Part shown: in pieces, positions 16,912 through 25,652 of the stretch | How positions within the stretch are numbered: position 1 is the stretch's first letter | Layout: every line of letters begins with the position of its first letter | Assembly: GCF_028875915.1 (NCBI RefSeq) | Contig: NZ_JAPEHW010000041.1 | Span: 1-35,093, forward strand | DNA: 35,093 bases | Direction of reading: 5' to 3' | Source of the DNA: Pseudoalteromonas sp. G4 | GTDB lineage: Bacteria > Pseudomonadota > Gammaproteobacteria > Enterobacterales > Alteromonadaceae | The notes under the pieces: model-generated | Seen by the model: the letters and a program-made list of their open reading frames with translations, nothing else | Database searches by the model: none | What the model was told of the DNA's origin: nothing | Position numbers and translations under genes: made by a program

Positions 16912-19107
16912 ATGACAACAACTCACTCTTTCTTGCGTTTTAGCAAGTTAAATTCAATCACGCTCTCACTTCTTGCTGCATCAAGCTTTGCAACTATGGC
17001 AAACGAAGCTGAAGAAACACAAACAGCTAAAAAAGAAATTGAAGCTATTACCGTAACCGCAACTAAACGTTCGCAGGTTATTTATGAAGTGCCAATTGCA
17101 ATGAGTGCATTTAGCGGCGATAAGCTAGCTGAGCAAGGTATTTCTGAAATTAATGATGTGGGTAAATTTGTTCCTAACCTAAATATTACTGGTTTTTCAG
17201 CAGGTCATAACTCGTCAGCTAACCCATTTATTCGTGGTATTGGTTTGCAAGATCATTTGATCACAACCGATCCAGGTGTAAGTGTATATGTAGATGGTGT
17301 TTACTTAGGTCGCCAAGTAGGTCAAAACTGGAACCTAGCCAATATTGAGCGTATTGAAGTATTACGTGGTCCACAGGGCACGCTTTATGGTCGTAACTCA
17401 ATTGGTGGTGCAATTAATATCATCACCAAGCAAGCTAATAGCGAGTCGGTTACAAAAATTTCTGCTGAAGTAGGCACGCGTGAGCGCGTTAAAGGCGATG
17501 TATTTATTAACCGTGGTCTTACAGATAACTTAGCGTTTAACTTTAATGCAGGTTACAACCACCGTGGTGGTTTAGGTGAATTTATTAACCTACCAGAAGC
17601 TAAATACGATGTGGGTGAAAACCGTGAGTTTCATGGTCGCGTATCAGTTAAATATGATGCAGCGGATGACTTAAGTTTTGTTTTAACGGCTGATGCTAAT
17701 GATGCTGAAGGCGGCCTTCGTCCTTATACAACTCTAATTGATGAAGTACCAACAGGCGCTTACTACACAGGTATGCGTTTTGGTAGCCCAACACCAACAG
17801 GTCCATTACGTAATTCTGATGTTGCAGCTGATCCATACGATAATGCAACGGGCTCAATTGAAGTAACCGAAGTTACTAATAAAGCAAATGGTGTGTCGCT
17901 TACCACTAACTATGATATTTCAAATGACCTTGGTGCTAAGTTTATTTTAAGCAAGCGCTCATCTGAGTATAAAGCGGGCCTTGATGATGACAGCACAATT
18001 TACGCACTTGATCATTACCCAGAGCGCGGTGAAGCAGATCAAACTTCAGTTGAGCTTCAGTTCAATGGCTATTTAGGTCAGTTTGACTTTGTATCAGGCT
18101 TATATTGGTTTGAAGAAGAAGGCAGCAACCGCCAAGGTGCTGATTCTCGCTTTAATGGCGGCGCAAACTTACTTGAACTTGACCAAACAACCACAAGTAA
18201 AGCGGTATTTGTTAATGTTGGTTACGACATGACAGACGATTTACGTGTATCAGGTGGTTTACGTTATACCCAGGATGAAAAAGAAGCTACCGCAAATGTT
18301 GGTATTGGTCCAACTCATGCTGAAGATGATTGGAGCCAGTTAAGCTACGATTTATCAGCTAACTACACCCTTGAAAATGGCTTAAATGTGTATGGTAGCA
18401 TCCAAAGTGGTTATCAAGGTGGCCAGTTCCCGGCACGTCCTTACTGTCTATTCGGTGACCCAAATTGTTTTGTAGCAACAGATAACATTACAGCAGTTAA
18501 CTACGAAGTGGGTTTAAAGGGGCAAGTTACTAGTGACTTCAGCATGAGCATTGCACTATTTAATACTAACTATGATGACTTACCTTACCAAGTGAGTACT
18601 ACATCTGAAGGTGGTTTTGATACACGCAATTTAGTGGTTTCGCAAACGTCACGTGGTATTGAGTGGGAAGGTACAGCGTATATCACTGATAACTTTAGCG
18701 TTCATACAAGCTTAGGTTATATGGATGTGGATGTAGATGAACAAGCAGGTGTTAAACCAGTTGCACCATTAACGCCAGACTTAACAGCATCAATTAGCCC
18801 AAGCTATGAGTTTGCCTTAGCGGATGGCTCACTTATCACAACCCGTGTTGACTATTCGTATCGTAGTGAAATGTATGGTGAGCCAAGCTCAGATCCTAAG
18901 CGTTTAACTAAAGTAGATGCTCGTAGCCTAGTTAATTTAACGGTAGGTTATTCACCAGCGAATGCTAACTGGCGTGTTGATTTATATGGTCGCAATATTT
19001 TTGATGAGCGTTACGATGATGCTCGTTTAAATACTGGCGATTACGTATTAGTAATTAAGAGTAACGATGCAAGTGAATTTGGTGTTCGATACTCAATGAC
19101 TTTCTAA
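16912..19107 (+). CDS. TonB-dependent outer membrane receptor
   Basis: A 731-aa outer membrane beta-barrel receptor that imports a ligand using TonB/ExbBD energy. A signal peptide (cleavage around residue 30, SSFATMA/NEA) is followed by the TonB box region IEAITVTATKR. The plug domain contains PNPFIRGIG-like, DPGVSVYVDGVYLGRQ, RIEVLRGPQGTLYGRNSIGGAINIITK. The remainder is a 22-stranded barrel with the usual terminal aromatic (ending RYSMTF). It lacks an FecA-type N-terminal signalling domain. Neighbours do not identify the substrate; siderophores, vitamins and oligosaccharides are all possible. It is monocistronic, flanked by a 357-nt leader region and a strong terminator. Confidence 0.93.
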   Translation: MTTTHSFLRFSKLNSITLSLLAASSFATMANEAEETQTAKKEIEAITVTATKRSQVIYEVPIAMSAFSGDKLAEQGISEINDVGKFVPNLNITGFSAGHNSSANPFIRGIGLQDHLITTDPGVSVYVDGVYLGRQVGQNWNLANIERIEVLRGPQGTLYGRNSIGGAINIITKQANSESVTKISAEVGTRERVKGDVFINRGLTDNLAFNFNAGYNHRGGLGEFINLPEAKYDVGENREFHGRVSVKYDAADDLSFVLTADANDAEGGLRPYTTLIDEVPTGAYYTGMRFGSPTPTGPLRNSDVAADPYDNATGSIEVTEVTNKANGVSLTTNYDISNDLGAKFILSKRSSEYKAGLDDDSTIYALDHYPERGEADQTSVELQFNGYLGQFDFVSGLYWFEEEGSNRQGADSRFNGGANLLELDQTTTSKAVFVNVGYDMTDDLRVSGGLRYTQDEKEATANVGIGPTHAEDDWSQLSYDLSANYTLENGLNVYGSIQSGYQGGQFPARPYCLFGDPNCFVATDNITAVNYEVGLKGQVTSDFSMSIALFNTNYDDLPYQVSTTSEGGFDTRNLVVSQTSRGIEWEGTAYITDNFSVHTSLGYMDVDVDEQAGVKPVAPLTPDLTASISPSYEFALADGSLITTRVDYSYRSEMYGEPSSDPKRLTKVDARSLVNLTVGYSPANANWRVDLYGRNIFDERYDDARLNTGDYVLVIKSNDASEFGVRYSMTF

Positions 19108-19132
19108 TTATTCTCATAGCTAATGAGTATTT

Positions 19133-19157
19133 AAAAAGGCGCTTTTGCGCCTTTTTT
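19133..19157 (+). terminator. Intrinsic terminator after the TonB receptor gene
   Basis: GGCGC (19138-19142) and GCGCC (19147-19151) pair around TTTT, with AAAAA before and six T (19152-19157) after, so it may work in both directions. Confidence 0.92.
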
Positions 19158-19739
19158 GTTATGTAAATCTTCGAATATACTCGGCTTAAAAAAGCTCATC
19201 CTTTAATTTTCGCTTTAGGATTTAAACAAGCGCTTTCCTTTAGCAAAAAAGCTACTTTTTAATTCAATAATAAAGAATGATTCGCCAATTATTTGCATTC
19301 ACATTTTGTTAACATTTTGCGGATTGTTTGATGATGTTTTAACTTGCTCTAAATAATACAATTCTTCATTTATTCGAATTTTAATTTTTTAAATGTGATA
19401 TTGAAAATACATCCGTTGAAAACGTCGAACTTACAAAAATTACTATTTTATATGAGAAAAGATATTGTTTTAAAAGTACTTTTCTTATCATTCTTTTGTA
19501 TTATTTTGACTTTTCAGTTACAAACTTTTACAAAGCATAAACTATTTAGGAATAATTACCATTTAGATTTTACTATCTAAAATAAGCTAATAGTAACCTT
19601 ACTTAAGTATAAATGAACCCCAAACAAACAACCTTATATCGGTACAAATGTTAATAAAATGAAAATGGAAATTTGGATTGTGTGTTTTTTGAACTAGGTT
19701 TTTAAGCAGTTATTAAAAACCAAGCAACAAGGAAACGTC
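19158..19739. promoter_or_regulatory. Long AT-rich region upstream of the secreted protease
   Basis: No convincing gene in 582 nt. A 61-codon GTG-started ORF (19395-19580) has a hydrophobic stretch but no ribosome binding site and is treated as chance. A weak promoter candidate is TTGACT (19506-19511), 17 nt, TACAAA (19529-19534). A hairpin close to the protease start is listed separately. Confidence 0.35.
19697..19721 (+). promoter_or_regulatory. 5' leader stem-loop just upstream of the protease ribosome binding site
   Basis: GGTTTTTAA (19697-19705) and TTAAAAACC (19713-19721) are exact complements with a 7-nt loop. AAGGAA and the ATG at 19740 follow at once. It is not followed by a T run, so it is more likely an mRNA-stabilising or translational element than a terminator. 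Confidence 0.45.
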
Positions 19740-21596
19740 ATGTTTAAATATTCAAAAACAATGTTATTGATCGCATCGGTATGTTCGGCAAACTTTGCCT
19801 ATGCAAATAGCGAAAAATTAATCCAAGTTAACGCCAGCAAACAAATACCCAATAAATACGTCGTAGTATTTAATACTGTGCCTAAAACGTTAGCTAGCGG
19901 CGGCATTGAAGAGCAAGCAAAAGAAAATGTCGATAAAATTCGCGGAAAGTATGGGGTAAATGCAAATAAGCTGTTTGGTAATACATTAAACGGTGCGCAA
20001 TATACGTTATCAAAAGGGCAACTAAAACAACTATTAAAAGAAGATTTAGTGCAGTTTATTGAACCTGAGCAGGTAATCTCAATTGACCCTCAGGTTGCAA
20101 CCAATGCAAATCAATCTAATGCGATTTGGGGTCTTGATCGCATCGATCAGCGTGATTTACCACTCGATAGTAATTACCAATACAACTTCGATGGCTCAGG
20201 TGTAACCGCTTATGTAATTGATACTGGTGTACGCACTACGCATAATGAGTTTGGTAACCGTGCAAGTAGTGGTTGGGACTTTGTTGATAATGATTCTGAT
20301 GCCTCTGACTGTAATGGTCATGGTACGCACGTAGCTGGCACAATTGGCGGCCAAAGCTATGGTGTTGCGAAAAACGTTAATATTGTGGGTGTTCGTGTAC
20401 TCGGTTGTAACGGCTCAGGTAGTACATCAGGTGTTATTGACGGCATTAATTGGGTGAAAAACAACGCCAGTGGCCCATCGGTTGCTAATATGAGTTTAGG
20501 TGGCGGGGCGTCATCGGCCATTGACCAAGCGGTTGAGGCGGCAGTAGCGTCTGGCGTAAGTTTTGTGGTAGCTGCAGGTAATGATAACAGTAACGCATGT
20601 AACTATTCCCCTGCTCGTGCAACAACAGCCATTACGGTTGGCTCGACTACATCAAGTGACAGCCGTTCGAGCTTTTCTAACTATGGTAGCTGTTTAGATA
20701 TTTACGCGCCGGGTTCAAGTATTAAATCAGCATGGTATAACTCAGACTCAGCTGAAAATACCATCAGTGGCACGTCTATGGCTTCGCCGCATGTTGCGGG
20801 TGTAGTCGCACTTTATCTTGATGAAGACAATAGTTTAACACCTTCTCAAATTGATAGTAAGTTATCTGCTGGTGCGAGTAAAAACAAAGTATCTGATGCA
20901 AAATCGGGCTCACCGAATGAATTACTATTTGCTCTTGAGGGGACGGTAGATCCTGAACCACCAACAGTCACTGAGTTACTTAAAGATCAAGCCGTTTCAG
21001 CATCAGGTGCAGCAAGCAGTGAAACAAACTATTTTGTTGAAGTACCAGCAGGGCAGTCGAGTTTATCTATTTCTCTTTCAGGCGGGCAAGGCGATGCGGA
21101 CCTTTATGTGAAACAAGGTTCAGCACCAACCACGGGTAGCTACGATTGTCGCCCATATAAAAATGGTAATAACGAAAGCTGCGAATTTAATACACCTGCT
21201 GCGGGTAAATACTACGTGATGCTTCAAGGTTACTCGGCGTATTCTGGCGCAAGCTTAGTGGCAACATATAGCGCTGATGGTGGCTGTACAGATTGTTTAG
21301 ATAATGGCGTGCCTATGACGAATTTATCTGGCGGTGCTAATAGCCAAGTGTTTTACAAAATCGAAGTTCCAGCATATCAAACGCTGACTGTGACGACCGC
21401 AAATGGTAGCGGTGATGTGGATCTGTATGTTAAAAAAGGTTCACAGCCGACAACATCAGATTATGAATGTCGCCCTTATCGCTGGGGTAATAATGAGTCA
21501 TGTAGTTTAAATAGTGGCGCAACAGGTGGAACCTACCACATCTTACTTAACGGTTACTCTGCTTACGCAGGCGTTACGCTAACAGCAAGTTATTAA
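19740..21596 (+). CDS. Secreted subtilisin-like serine protease (S8, proteinase K-like) with two PPC domains
   Basis: A 618-aa extracellular endopeptidase preproprotein. The signal peptide ends about residue 22 (NFAYA). An I9-type inhibitor propeptide (about 37-115, starting NKYVVVFNT) precedes the S8 domain (about 125-385). The catalytic triad is Asp161 in VIDTGV, His194 in NGHGTHVAGT and Ser346 in SGTSMASPHVAG, with Asn281 in AAGND as the oxyanion residue. Several Cys suggest disulfides, as in aqualysin-like enzymes. Two bacterial pre-peptidase C-terminal (PPC) domains follow (about 395-490 and 513-618), each with a GDADLYVK or GDVDLYVK motif and a CRPY...GNNESC block. They are typically trimmed or aid secretion or binding. 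ATG at 19740 has AAGGAA upstream. Common in marine Alteromonadales for degrading particulate protein. Confidence 0.95.
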   Translation: MFKYSKTMLLIASVCSANFAYANSEKLIQVNASKQIPNKYVVVFNTVPKTLASGGIEEQAKENVDKIRGKYGVNANKLFGNTLNGAQYTLSKGQLKQLLKEDLVQFIEPEQVISIDPQVATNANQSNAIWGLDRIDQRDLPLDSNYQYNFDGSGVTAYVIDTGVRTTHNEFGNRASSGWDFVDNDSDASDCNGHGTHVAGTIGGQSYGVAKNVNIVGVRVLGCNGSGSTSGVIDGINWVKNNASGPSVANMSLGGGASSAIDQAVEAAVASGVSFVVAAGNDNSNACNYSPARATTAITVGSTTSSDSRSSFSNYGSCLDIYAPGSSIKSAWYNSDSAENTISGTSMASPHVAGVVALYLDEDNSLTPSQIDSKLSAGASKNKVSDAKSGSPNELLFALEGTVDPEPPTVTELLKDQAVSASGAASSETNYFVEVPAGQSSLSISLSGGQGDADLYVKQGSAPTTGSYDCRPYKNGNNESCEFNTPAAGKYYVMLQGYSAYSGASLVATYSADGGCTDCLDNGVPMTNLSGGANSQVFYKIEVPAYQTLTVTTANGSGDVDLYVKKGSQPTTSDYECRPYRWGNNESCSLNSGATGGTYHILLNGYSAYAGVTLTASY

Positions 21597-21616
21597 ACAT
21601 TAAGTTCTCTGAAGTT

Positions 21617-21642
21617 AAGCCAGCGTATTCGCTGGCTTTTTT
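21617..21642 (+). terminator. Intrinsic terminator after the protease gene
   Basis: AAGCCAGCG (21617-21625) pairs with CGCTGGCTT (21630-21638) around TATT, and the T run extends to 21642. Confidence 0.92.
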
Positions 21643-21745
21643 ATGAGCAGATGTTTCAGATGAAGGCACTATAGCTGGTTTGTGTTTATCGGAGTATGTG
21701 AAATAAATAGTTGTTTATATTGTAATTAGCGTTATACCTTGCCAG

Positions 21746-21751
21746 TATAAT
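21746..21751 (+). promoter_or_regulatory. Candidate -10 element for the 81-aa membrane protein gene
   Basis: A perfect TATAAT lies 30 nt upstream of the ATG at 21781. The matching -35 is poor (TTAGCG/TTGTAA-like sequences at non-ideal distance). Confidence 0.35.
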
Positions 21752-21780
21752 TCTCTTCACATTAACACGTTACTGTATGG

Positions 21781-22026
21781 ATGCAGATGCCACCGCTTAT
21801 TCAAAACGCAAAAACGCCAACACTCGGCTGGGTGATTATCATTATGTTGCTTTTTCTCGTTCCCTCAATTTTTTATATTGAAAGCGGCGCTATTCCTGCG
21901 GGGCGAAGCGGTGAGGAAATTATACGAGAAGAGTCTCCATTGTCGTTTTGGTTACATATAATTGGTGCGAATACGATTTGGCTATTTATGCTTTATCTTT
22001 ATATAAAAGCACGTAGAAAATCGTAG
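21781..22026 (+). CDS. Small membrane protein, unknown function
   Basis: An 81-aa protein with two hydrophobic helices (about residues 16-33 and 55-73) and a short loop rich in charged residues (GRSGEEIIREE). The C-terminus is KARRKS. No family was recognised. The start may be ATG at 21781 or 21787; neither has a strong ribosome binding site. A consensus TATAAT upstream and the coding-like composition support a real gene. Neighbours give no function. Confidence 0.55.
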   Translation: MQMPPLIQNAKTPTLGWVIIIMLLFLVPSIFYIESGAIPAGRSGEEIIREESPLSFWLHIIGANTIWLFMLYLYIKARRKS

Positions 22027-22093
22027 ATTCAAATCATCTCAACTTGCCAATAAAGGCGATTAGGGTTACTGTTTTGTACCTATTTGGGCTTTT

Positions 22094-22903
22094 ATGGTTC
22101 AGGCCTGTACGCTTGATAAAAATGTGACCACCTTCTTAAAACTGATAGCATGTATATTGATTGCCACTTGCTTGTTGGTAATGCCATGCCAAGCAAAAAC
22201 GCTTAACATTGCTATCGGTGAATATCCACCTTATTCGACACGTGTAAAAGGTGAATTTAACTTTGTTCCTTCGGTTATTCGCGCAGCTTATCAAACACAA
22301 GGTTATAGCGTTAAGTTTAGTTACTTCCCTTGGGGTCGAAGCTTAGTTGAAGCTAAAAAAGACAATTATGATATTGCCGCGTACTGGTTTTGCACCCAAG
22401 AAAAACAACGCGATTTTTACTGTAGTGATGCACTTTACACTGAAACCACTTACTTCTTTTACAACGTCAATAACCCCATTTCTGAGTGGAAGAGTATCAG
22501 TGATTTTCAAGGGAAATTAATTGGTGTTACCACAGGCTACAGTTACACCAATGAATTACTTAATGAAGGAAAGCGTGGCACCTTTGGCCTAGATTGGGCA
22601 AAAACAGATAAACAAAACCTCGCGCGACTGATTAAAGGGCATATTGATACATTTCCCATGTCACTCATCCCTGCGGAGTATTTACTAAAAACGCAGTTTT
22701 CAAAAAGCCAACGTAAAATGCTTGCTTATAGTAAAAAAGCATTGCTAAGCGACACCGCGCACTTACTCTTTCGCAAAGATTTACCCCATTCTGAAATGTA
22801 TCGCCAAGCCTTTAATAAAGGCCTGGCAGAAATTAAACAAAACGGGGTATATGAGCGGCTATTAAAGCAATTGCCGCATCATACTGAAATAATTACAAAC
22901 TAA
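22094..22903 (+). CDS. Periplasmic family 3 solute-binding-like protein
   Basis: A 269-aa exported protein of the SBP_bac_3 (amino-acid-binding/HisJ-like) fold. The hydrophobic signal segment is around residues 13-33 (FLKLIACILIATCLLVMPCQA), followed by the mature start KTLNIAIGEYPPYS. GRSLVEAKKDNYDIAAYWF and ISDFQGKLIGVTTGYSY are typical of the two-lobed binding domain. No permease or ATPase gene is adjacent. Orphans of this kind are abundant in Alteromonadales, and their ligands are usually unknown. ATG at 22094 has no clear ribosome binding site; a GTG further in (about residue 10) would shorten the leader without removing the signal peptide. Confidence 0.8.
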   Translation: MVQACTLDKNVTTFLKLIACILIATCLLVMPCQAKTLNIAIGEYPPYSTRVKGEFNFVPSVIRAAYQTQGYSVKFSYFPWGRSLVEAKKDNYDIAAYWFCTQEKQRDFYCSDALYTETTYFFYNVNNPISEWKSISDFQGKLIGVTTGYSYTNELLNEGKRGTFGLDWAKTDKQNLARLIKGHIDTFPMSLIPAEYLLKTQFSKSQRKMLAYSKKALLSDTAHLLFRKDLPHSEMYRQAFNKGLAEIKQNGVYERLLKQLPHHTEIITN

Positions 22904-22910
22904 TAAGTAA

Positions 22911-24035
22911 TTAATTTGCTGTTACCATTGCCAGTGACTCGCTAGGCATATAGTCACGCCACCAAAGGCTTGTTTGATATTCGTGCCCAAGTGTGAGGAT
23001 TTCACCTACAATCGGCGTGTTTAATTGTACCCATTGTTTGTCAGCTTCCTCTTTTACGCGTTCAAGCGGCTCAAACCATGCGTGAAAGGCGAGATCAAAT
23101 GTGCCATTGTGAATGGGCGTCATCAATTTTCCTTTTAAATCTAAATGGGCTTGTACACTTTGCTCAGGCGTCATATGCACATCTGGCCAATCTTTGTCGT
23201 ATGCCCCTGTTTCAATAAACGTGATATCAAATGGGCCGTAGCGCTCGCCAATTTGTTTAAAACCATCAAAATAACCGGAATCACCACTAAAATAGAGTGT
23301 TTGATTGTTGGCTGAAATAACCCATGATCCCCATAACGTCTTGTTTCCATCGTTAAGTGCTCTGCCAGAAAAATGCTTGGTTGGCGTAAAAGCGATAAAT
23401 CCCTGTTTAGTTTTGAGCTCTTGCCACCAGTCAAACTCTTTCACTTTTGTTGGGCTTATTCCCCATCTTGCAAGGTCGCCAGCCACGCCCAGTGGCACTA
23501 AAAATTGTTTGGTTTTACTCTCTAGCAATTTAACACTTTGTTTATCGAGGTGATCGTAATGATTGTGGGAAATCAATACTTTATCGATAGGTGGTAGTTC
23601 TTCTAATGAAATTGGTGTTGGTTGAAAGCGCTTTGGTCCCATAAATGAGAAGGGCGAGGCACGCTTTGCAAATACAGGGTCAAGTAACCAAAACTCACCA
23701 TGAACTTTAAGTAAGATGGATGAGTGGCCAAGTTTTATAGTATGGATTGCATCGTTACTTAAAGCGTCTAGTTGAGCACGTGTGACGGTTTGCAATGGTA
23801 ACGCTTGGCTTGGAAATGCATGTTGTTTTTTCTCAGTGAAATAACGTAAAAAGATTTCAGCCATTTTACGGGCACTATTCGGTGCCATTTTTTCAGCATT
23901 ATAAAACTTACCATTTTTGTAAAGGCTTTTTGTTGGGGCTTTAGAACTACCTTCGCTGGCTAAATGATGATTCACTGTACACGCTCCAATTAATAAAATA
24001 ACAAAAATTAAACTAATCCATTTGATGGCTTTCAT
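22911..24035 (-). CDS. MBL-fold metallo-hydrolase lipoprotein (UlaG / NAPE-PLD-like)
   Basis: A 374-aa putative lipoprotein with a metallo-beta-lactamase-fold hydrolase domain of the COG2220 type. The lipobox LIGAC places the lipidated Cys at residue 19. The zinc motif HNHYDHLD is seen, with further ligand candidates in YFSGDSGYFDGF and MTPIHNGTFDLAFHAW. The substrate is unknown; eukaryotic relatives include NAPE-hydrolysing phospholipase D. ATG at 24035 with GAGA upstream is chosen over an in-frame TTG at 24050. It is divergent from a tetR-type gene with palindromic operators over the shared promoter region, so it is probably repressed by that regulator. Confidence 0.88.
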   Translation of the reverse strand: MKAIKWISLIFVILLIGACTVNHHLASEGSSKAPTKSLYKNGKFYNAEKMAPNSARKMAEIFLRYFTEKKQHAFPSQALPLQTVTRAQLDALSNDAIHTIKLGHSSILLKVHGEFWLLDPVFAKRASPFSFMGPKRFQPTPISLEELPPIDKVLISHNHYDHLDKQSVKLLESKTKQFLVPLGVAGDLARWGISPTKVKEFDWWQELKTKQGFIAFTPTKHFSGRALNDGNKTLWGSWVISANNQTLYFSGDSGYFDGFKQIGERYGPFDITFIETGAYDKDWPDVHMTPEQSVQAHLDLKGKLMTPIHNGTFDLAFHAWFEPLERVKEEADKQWVQLNTPIVGEILTLGHEYQTSLWWRDYMPSESLAMVTAN

Positions 24036-24052
24036 GTGTTTCTCTAACAAAA

Positions 24053-24113
24053 GTAAACTACACGGTGTAGTTTTGCATCTAAATTATAAAAAGTAAACTG
24101 TGTAGTGCACTTT
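24053..24113. promoter_or_regulatory. Two palindromic operator sites between the lipoprotein gene and tetR
   Basis: Site 1 is a perfect palindrome: AAACTACAC (24055-24063), one central G, GTGTAGTTT (24065-24073). Site 2 (24093-24114) begins with the same GTAAACT and keeps 15 of 22 positions (GTAAACTGTGTAGTGCACTT). The two sites are 40 bp apart, with AT-rich sequence between them suitable for divergent promoters. The arrangement fits autoregulation and repression by the adjacent TetR protein. Confidence 0.75.
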
Positions 24114-24158
24114 TTTTTTATTCAGTCTAAAATAGTCACAGTTTTCAATGAGGGTGCT

Positions 24159-24758
24159 ATGAAATTATCTGAACAAAAACGTATTCATATTCTTGATGCC
24201 GCCGAACAATTGTTTTTTGACAAAGGTGTGGCAAATAGCAGTATGGATGAAGTGGCTAAAACAGCAGGCGTATCAAAACGTACTGTTTACAACCACTTTG
24301 AAACTAAAGATGTGCTTTTTTATGCCATTATCGAACGTATGATGGGGTTATTAAATAGTGCATCAACCATTGAATTTGACCCTAAAGTATCATTGAAAGC
24401 ACAGTTAATAAAAATTGCAGAGCAGGAGTGTGACCTGTTTAAATCAGATAATTTTTTACGTGTTGCAAAAATTGCCTTTATGCAAATGATGCAACAGCCA
24501 GAATTTGCGAAGCAGTTAAGTAACAATAAAATTGGTTGTATGGCCTACTTTGAGCAATTTTTAGCGGATGCTGAAAATGCACAAAAAGTAAGGGTCGACG
24601 ACAAAGCGCTTGCAGCAACGCAATTTGTTTACTTACTCAAATCTCATATCTTTTATCCGCGTTTATATGGTTTTGATGTACCTAATGAACAGCATGAAAA
24701 CTACTTAATAGAACAAACAGTAGCGTTATTTTTAGCGCGATATCAAAGCACCCCTTAG
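24159..24758 (+). CDS. TetR/AcrR-family transcriptional regulator
   Basis: A 199-aa repressor. The N-terminal TetR helix-turn-helix is KRIHILDAAEQLFFDKGVANSSMDEVAKTAGVSKRTVYNHFETKDVLF (about residues 6-54), followed by an all-helical ligand/dimer domain with a C-terminal segment like AefR-type regulators. ATG at 24159 has GAGGG upstream; an upstream GTG (24105) falls inside the operator region and is rejected. It is divergent from the MBL-fold lipoprotein gene and likely controls both. The inducer is unknown. Confidence 0.93.
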   Translation: MKLSEQKRIHILDAAEQLFFDKGVANSSMDEVAKTAGVSKRTVYNHFETKDVLFYAIIERMMGLLNSASTIEFDPKVSLKAQLIKIAEQECDLFKSDNFLRVAKIAFMQMMQQPEFAKQLSNNKIGCMAYFEQFLADAENAQKVRVDDKALAATQFVYLLKSHIFYPRLYGFDVPNEQHENYLIEQTVALFLARYQSTP

Positions 24759-24797
24759 TGTTACTTTGTTTGTTTTTGTAACCTTACACTGCACAAC

Positions 24798-24820
24798 TGA
24801 AAGTATTATCTATACTTTCA
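24798..24820. promoter_or_regulatory. Perfect 9-bp inverted repeat upstream of the second solute-binding protein gene
   Basis: TGAAAGTAT (24798-24806) and ATACTTTCA (24812-24820) are exact complements with a 5-nt centre. No T run follows, so an operator is more likely than a terminator. The SBP start is 34 nt downstream. Confidence 0.5.
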
Positions 24821-24853
24821 AAATGTAGATTAGCCAAAGCAAATGAAGGTGGT

Positions 24854-25582
24854 ATGCGTTTAATACGTTTTTTAGTGTGTTTTGTTCTGGTTCAAATAAC
24901 GAGTGTTTGTGCTGCTGAACCTATCAAAGTAGCATCAGCACATTGGCGAGAGTTTTCTGAGCCAGATGGCAGTGGCGTTTACCTTAATTTAATTAAACAG
25001 AGTTTTGGTAATCATCAAATTGAATTTGATGTAGGCAGTTTTGCTCGCGCGAAACGATTGTTTAAAAATAATAAAGCCGATATTTTAGTCGGTGTTTATA
25101 AAGATGATGAAACACTACTCACAGATACGCTTTATCCCAAATACCATCTGGATTTTGAATTCCCAATCGTTGCCATTTACAACCCACGTACAACAAAGCT
25201 GCGTCATAGTGAGGACTTTAAATCGCTTACTGTCGGCTGGTATGAAGAATACGCTTATGATCGATTTGTACCAGTTCATGGTCAAAGTTACCGTTTTGCC
25301 GATATTATAAAAGCGCTCGATTTACTTGAGTCTGGCAAGGTTGATGTGGTGGTTGATCATATTTATAACTTGGATGAAAGGCAGCTTAAAATTTTTAAAA
25401 CAATTGAGTTACATGGCCAAATGCCAATTTGGGTGGTATTTCAAAATACTGAGAAAGGTAAACGCTTAAAAGCACATTTTGAGACATCGTTTGAGCAACT
25501 CTACAAGAGCCAAGCACTAAAACAGATTTACGGTGAAAATTATGAGCATGCGAACTTTTCGAGTTTATTTTTAGAAAAATAA
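24854..25582 (+). CDS. Periplasmic family 3 solute-binding-like protein
   Basis: A 242-aa exported protein with a signal peptide ending about residue 20 (SVCAAEP) and an SBP_bac_3-type fold: IKVASAHWREFSEPDGSGVYLNLIKQSF, ARAKRLFKNNKADILVGVYKDD and LLESGKVDVVVDHIYN. There is no cognate ABC permease nearby. ATG at 24854 has AAGGTGG upstream. It may be a sensor or scavenging protein rather than a transporter subunit. It is distinct in sequence from the other SBP in this window. Confidence 0.82.
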   Translation: MRLIRFLVCFVLVQITSVCAAEPIKVASAHWREFSEPDGSGVYLNLIKQSFGNHQIEFDVGSFARAKRLFKNNKADILVGVYKDDETLLTDTLYPKYHLDFEFPIVAIYNPRTTKLRHSEDFKSLTVGWYEEYAYDRFVPVHGQSYRFADIIKALDLLESGKVDVVVDHIYNLDERQLKIFKTIELHGQMPIWVVFQNTEKGKRLKAHFETSFEQLYKSQALKQIYGENYEHANFSSLFLEK

Positions 25583-25652
25583 ACTGGTAGCAGTAAACTT
25601 TTTTAGCTTTTTAACCTTATAACATGCTACTTGTATTTTTGAGAGTTAAACC

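Noticed and set aside
19395..19580. A 61-codon GTG-started hydrophobic ORF before the protease
   Set aside because: No ribosome binding site, AT-driven composition, no resemblance to a known small protein; most likely chance in an AT-rich region.
24105..24158. Upstream GTG start (24105) for the TetR regulator
   Set aside because: It lies inside the second operator site, and the ATG at 24159 has a good GAGGG ribosome binding site and begins right at the conserved TetR domain.
22094..25582. The two solute-binding proteins as parts of an ABC transporter operon
   Set aside because: No permease or ATPase gene is next to either of them, and the two genes are separated by the divergent lipoprotein/TetR pair.
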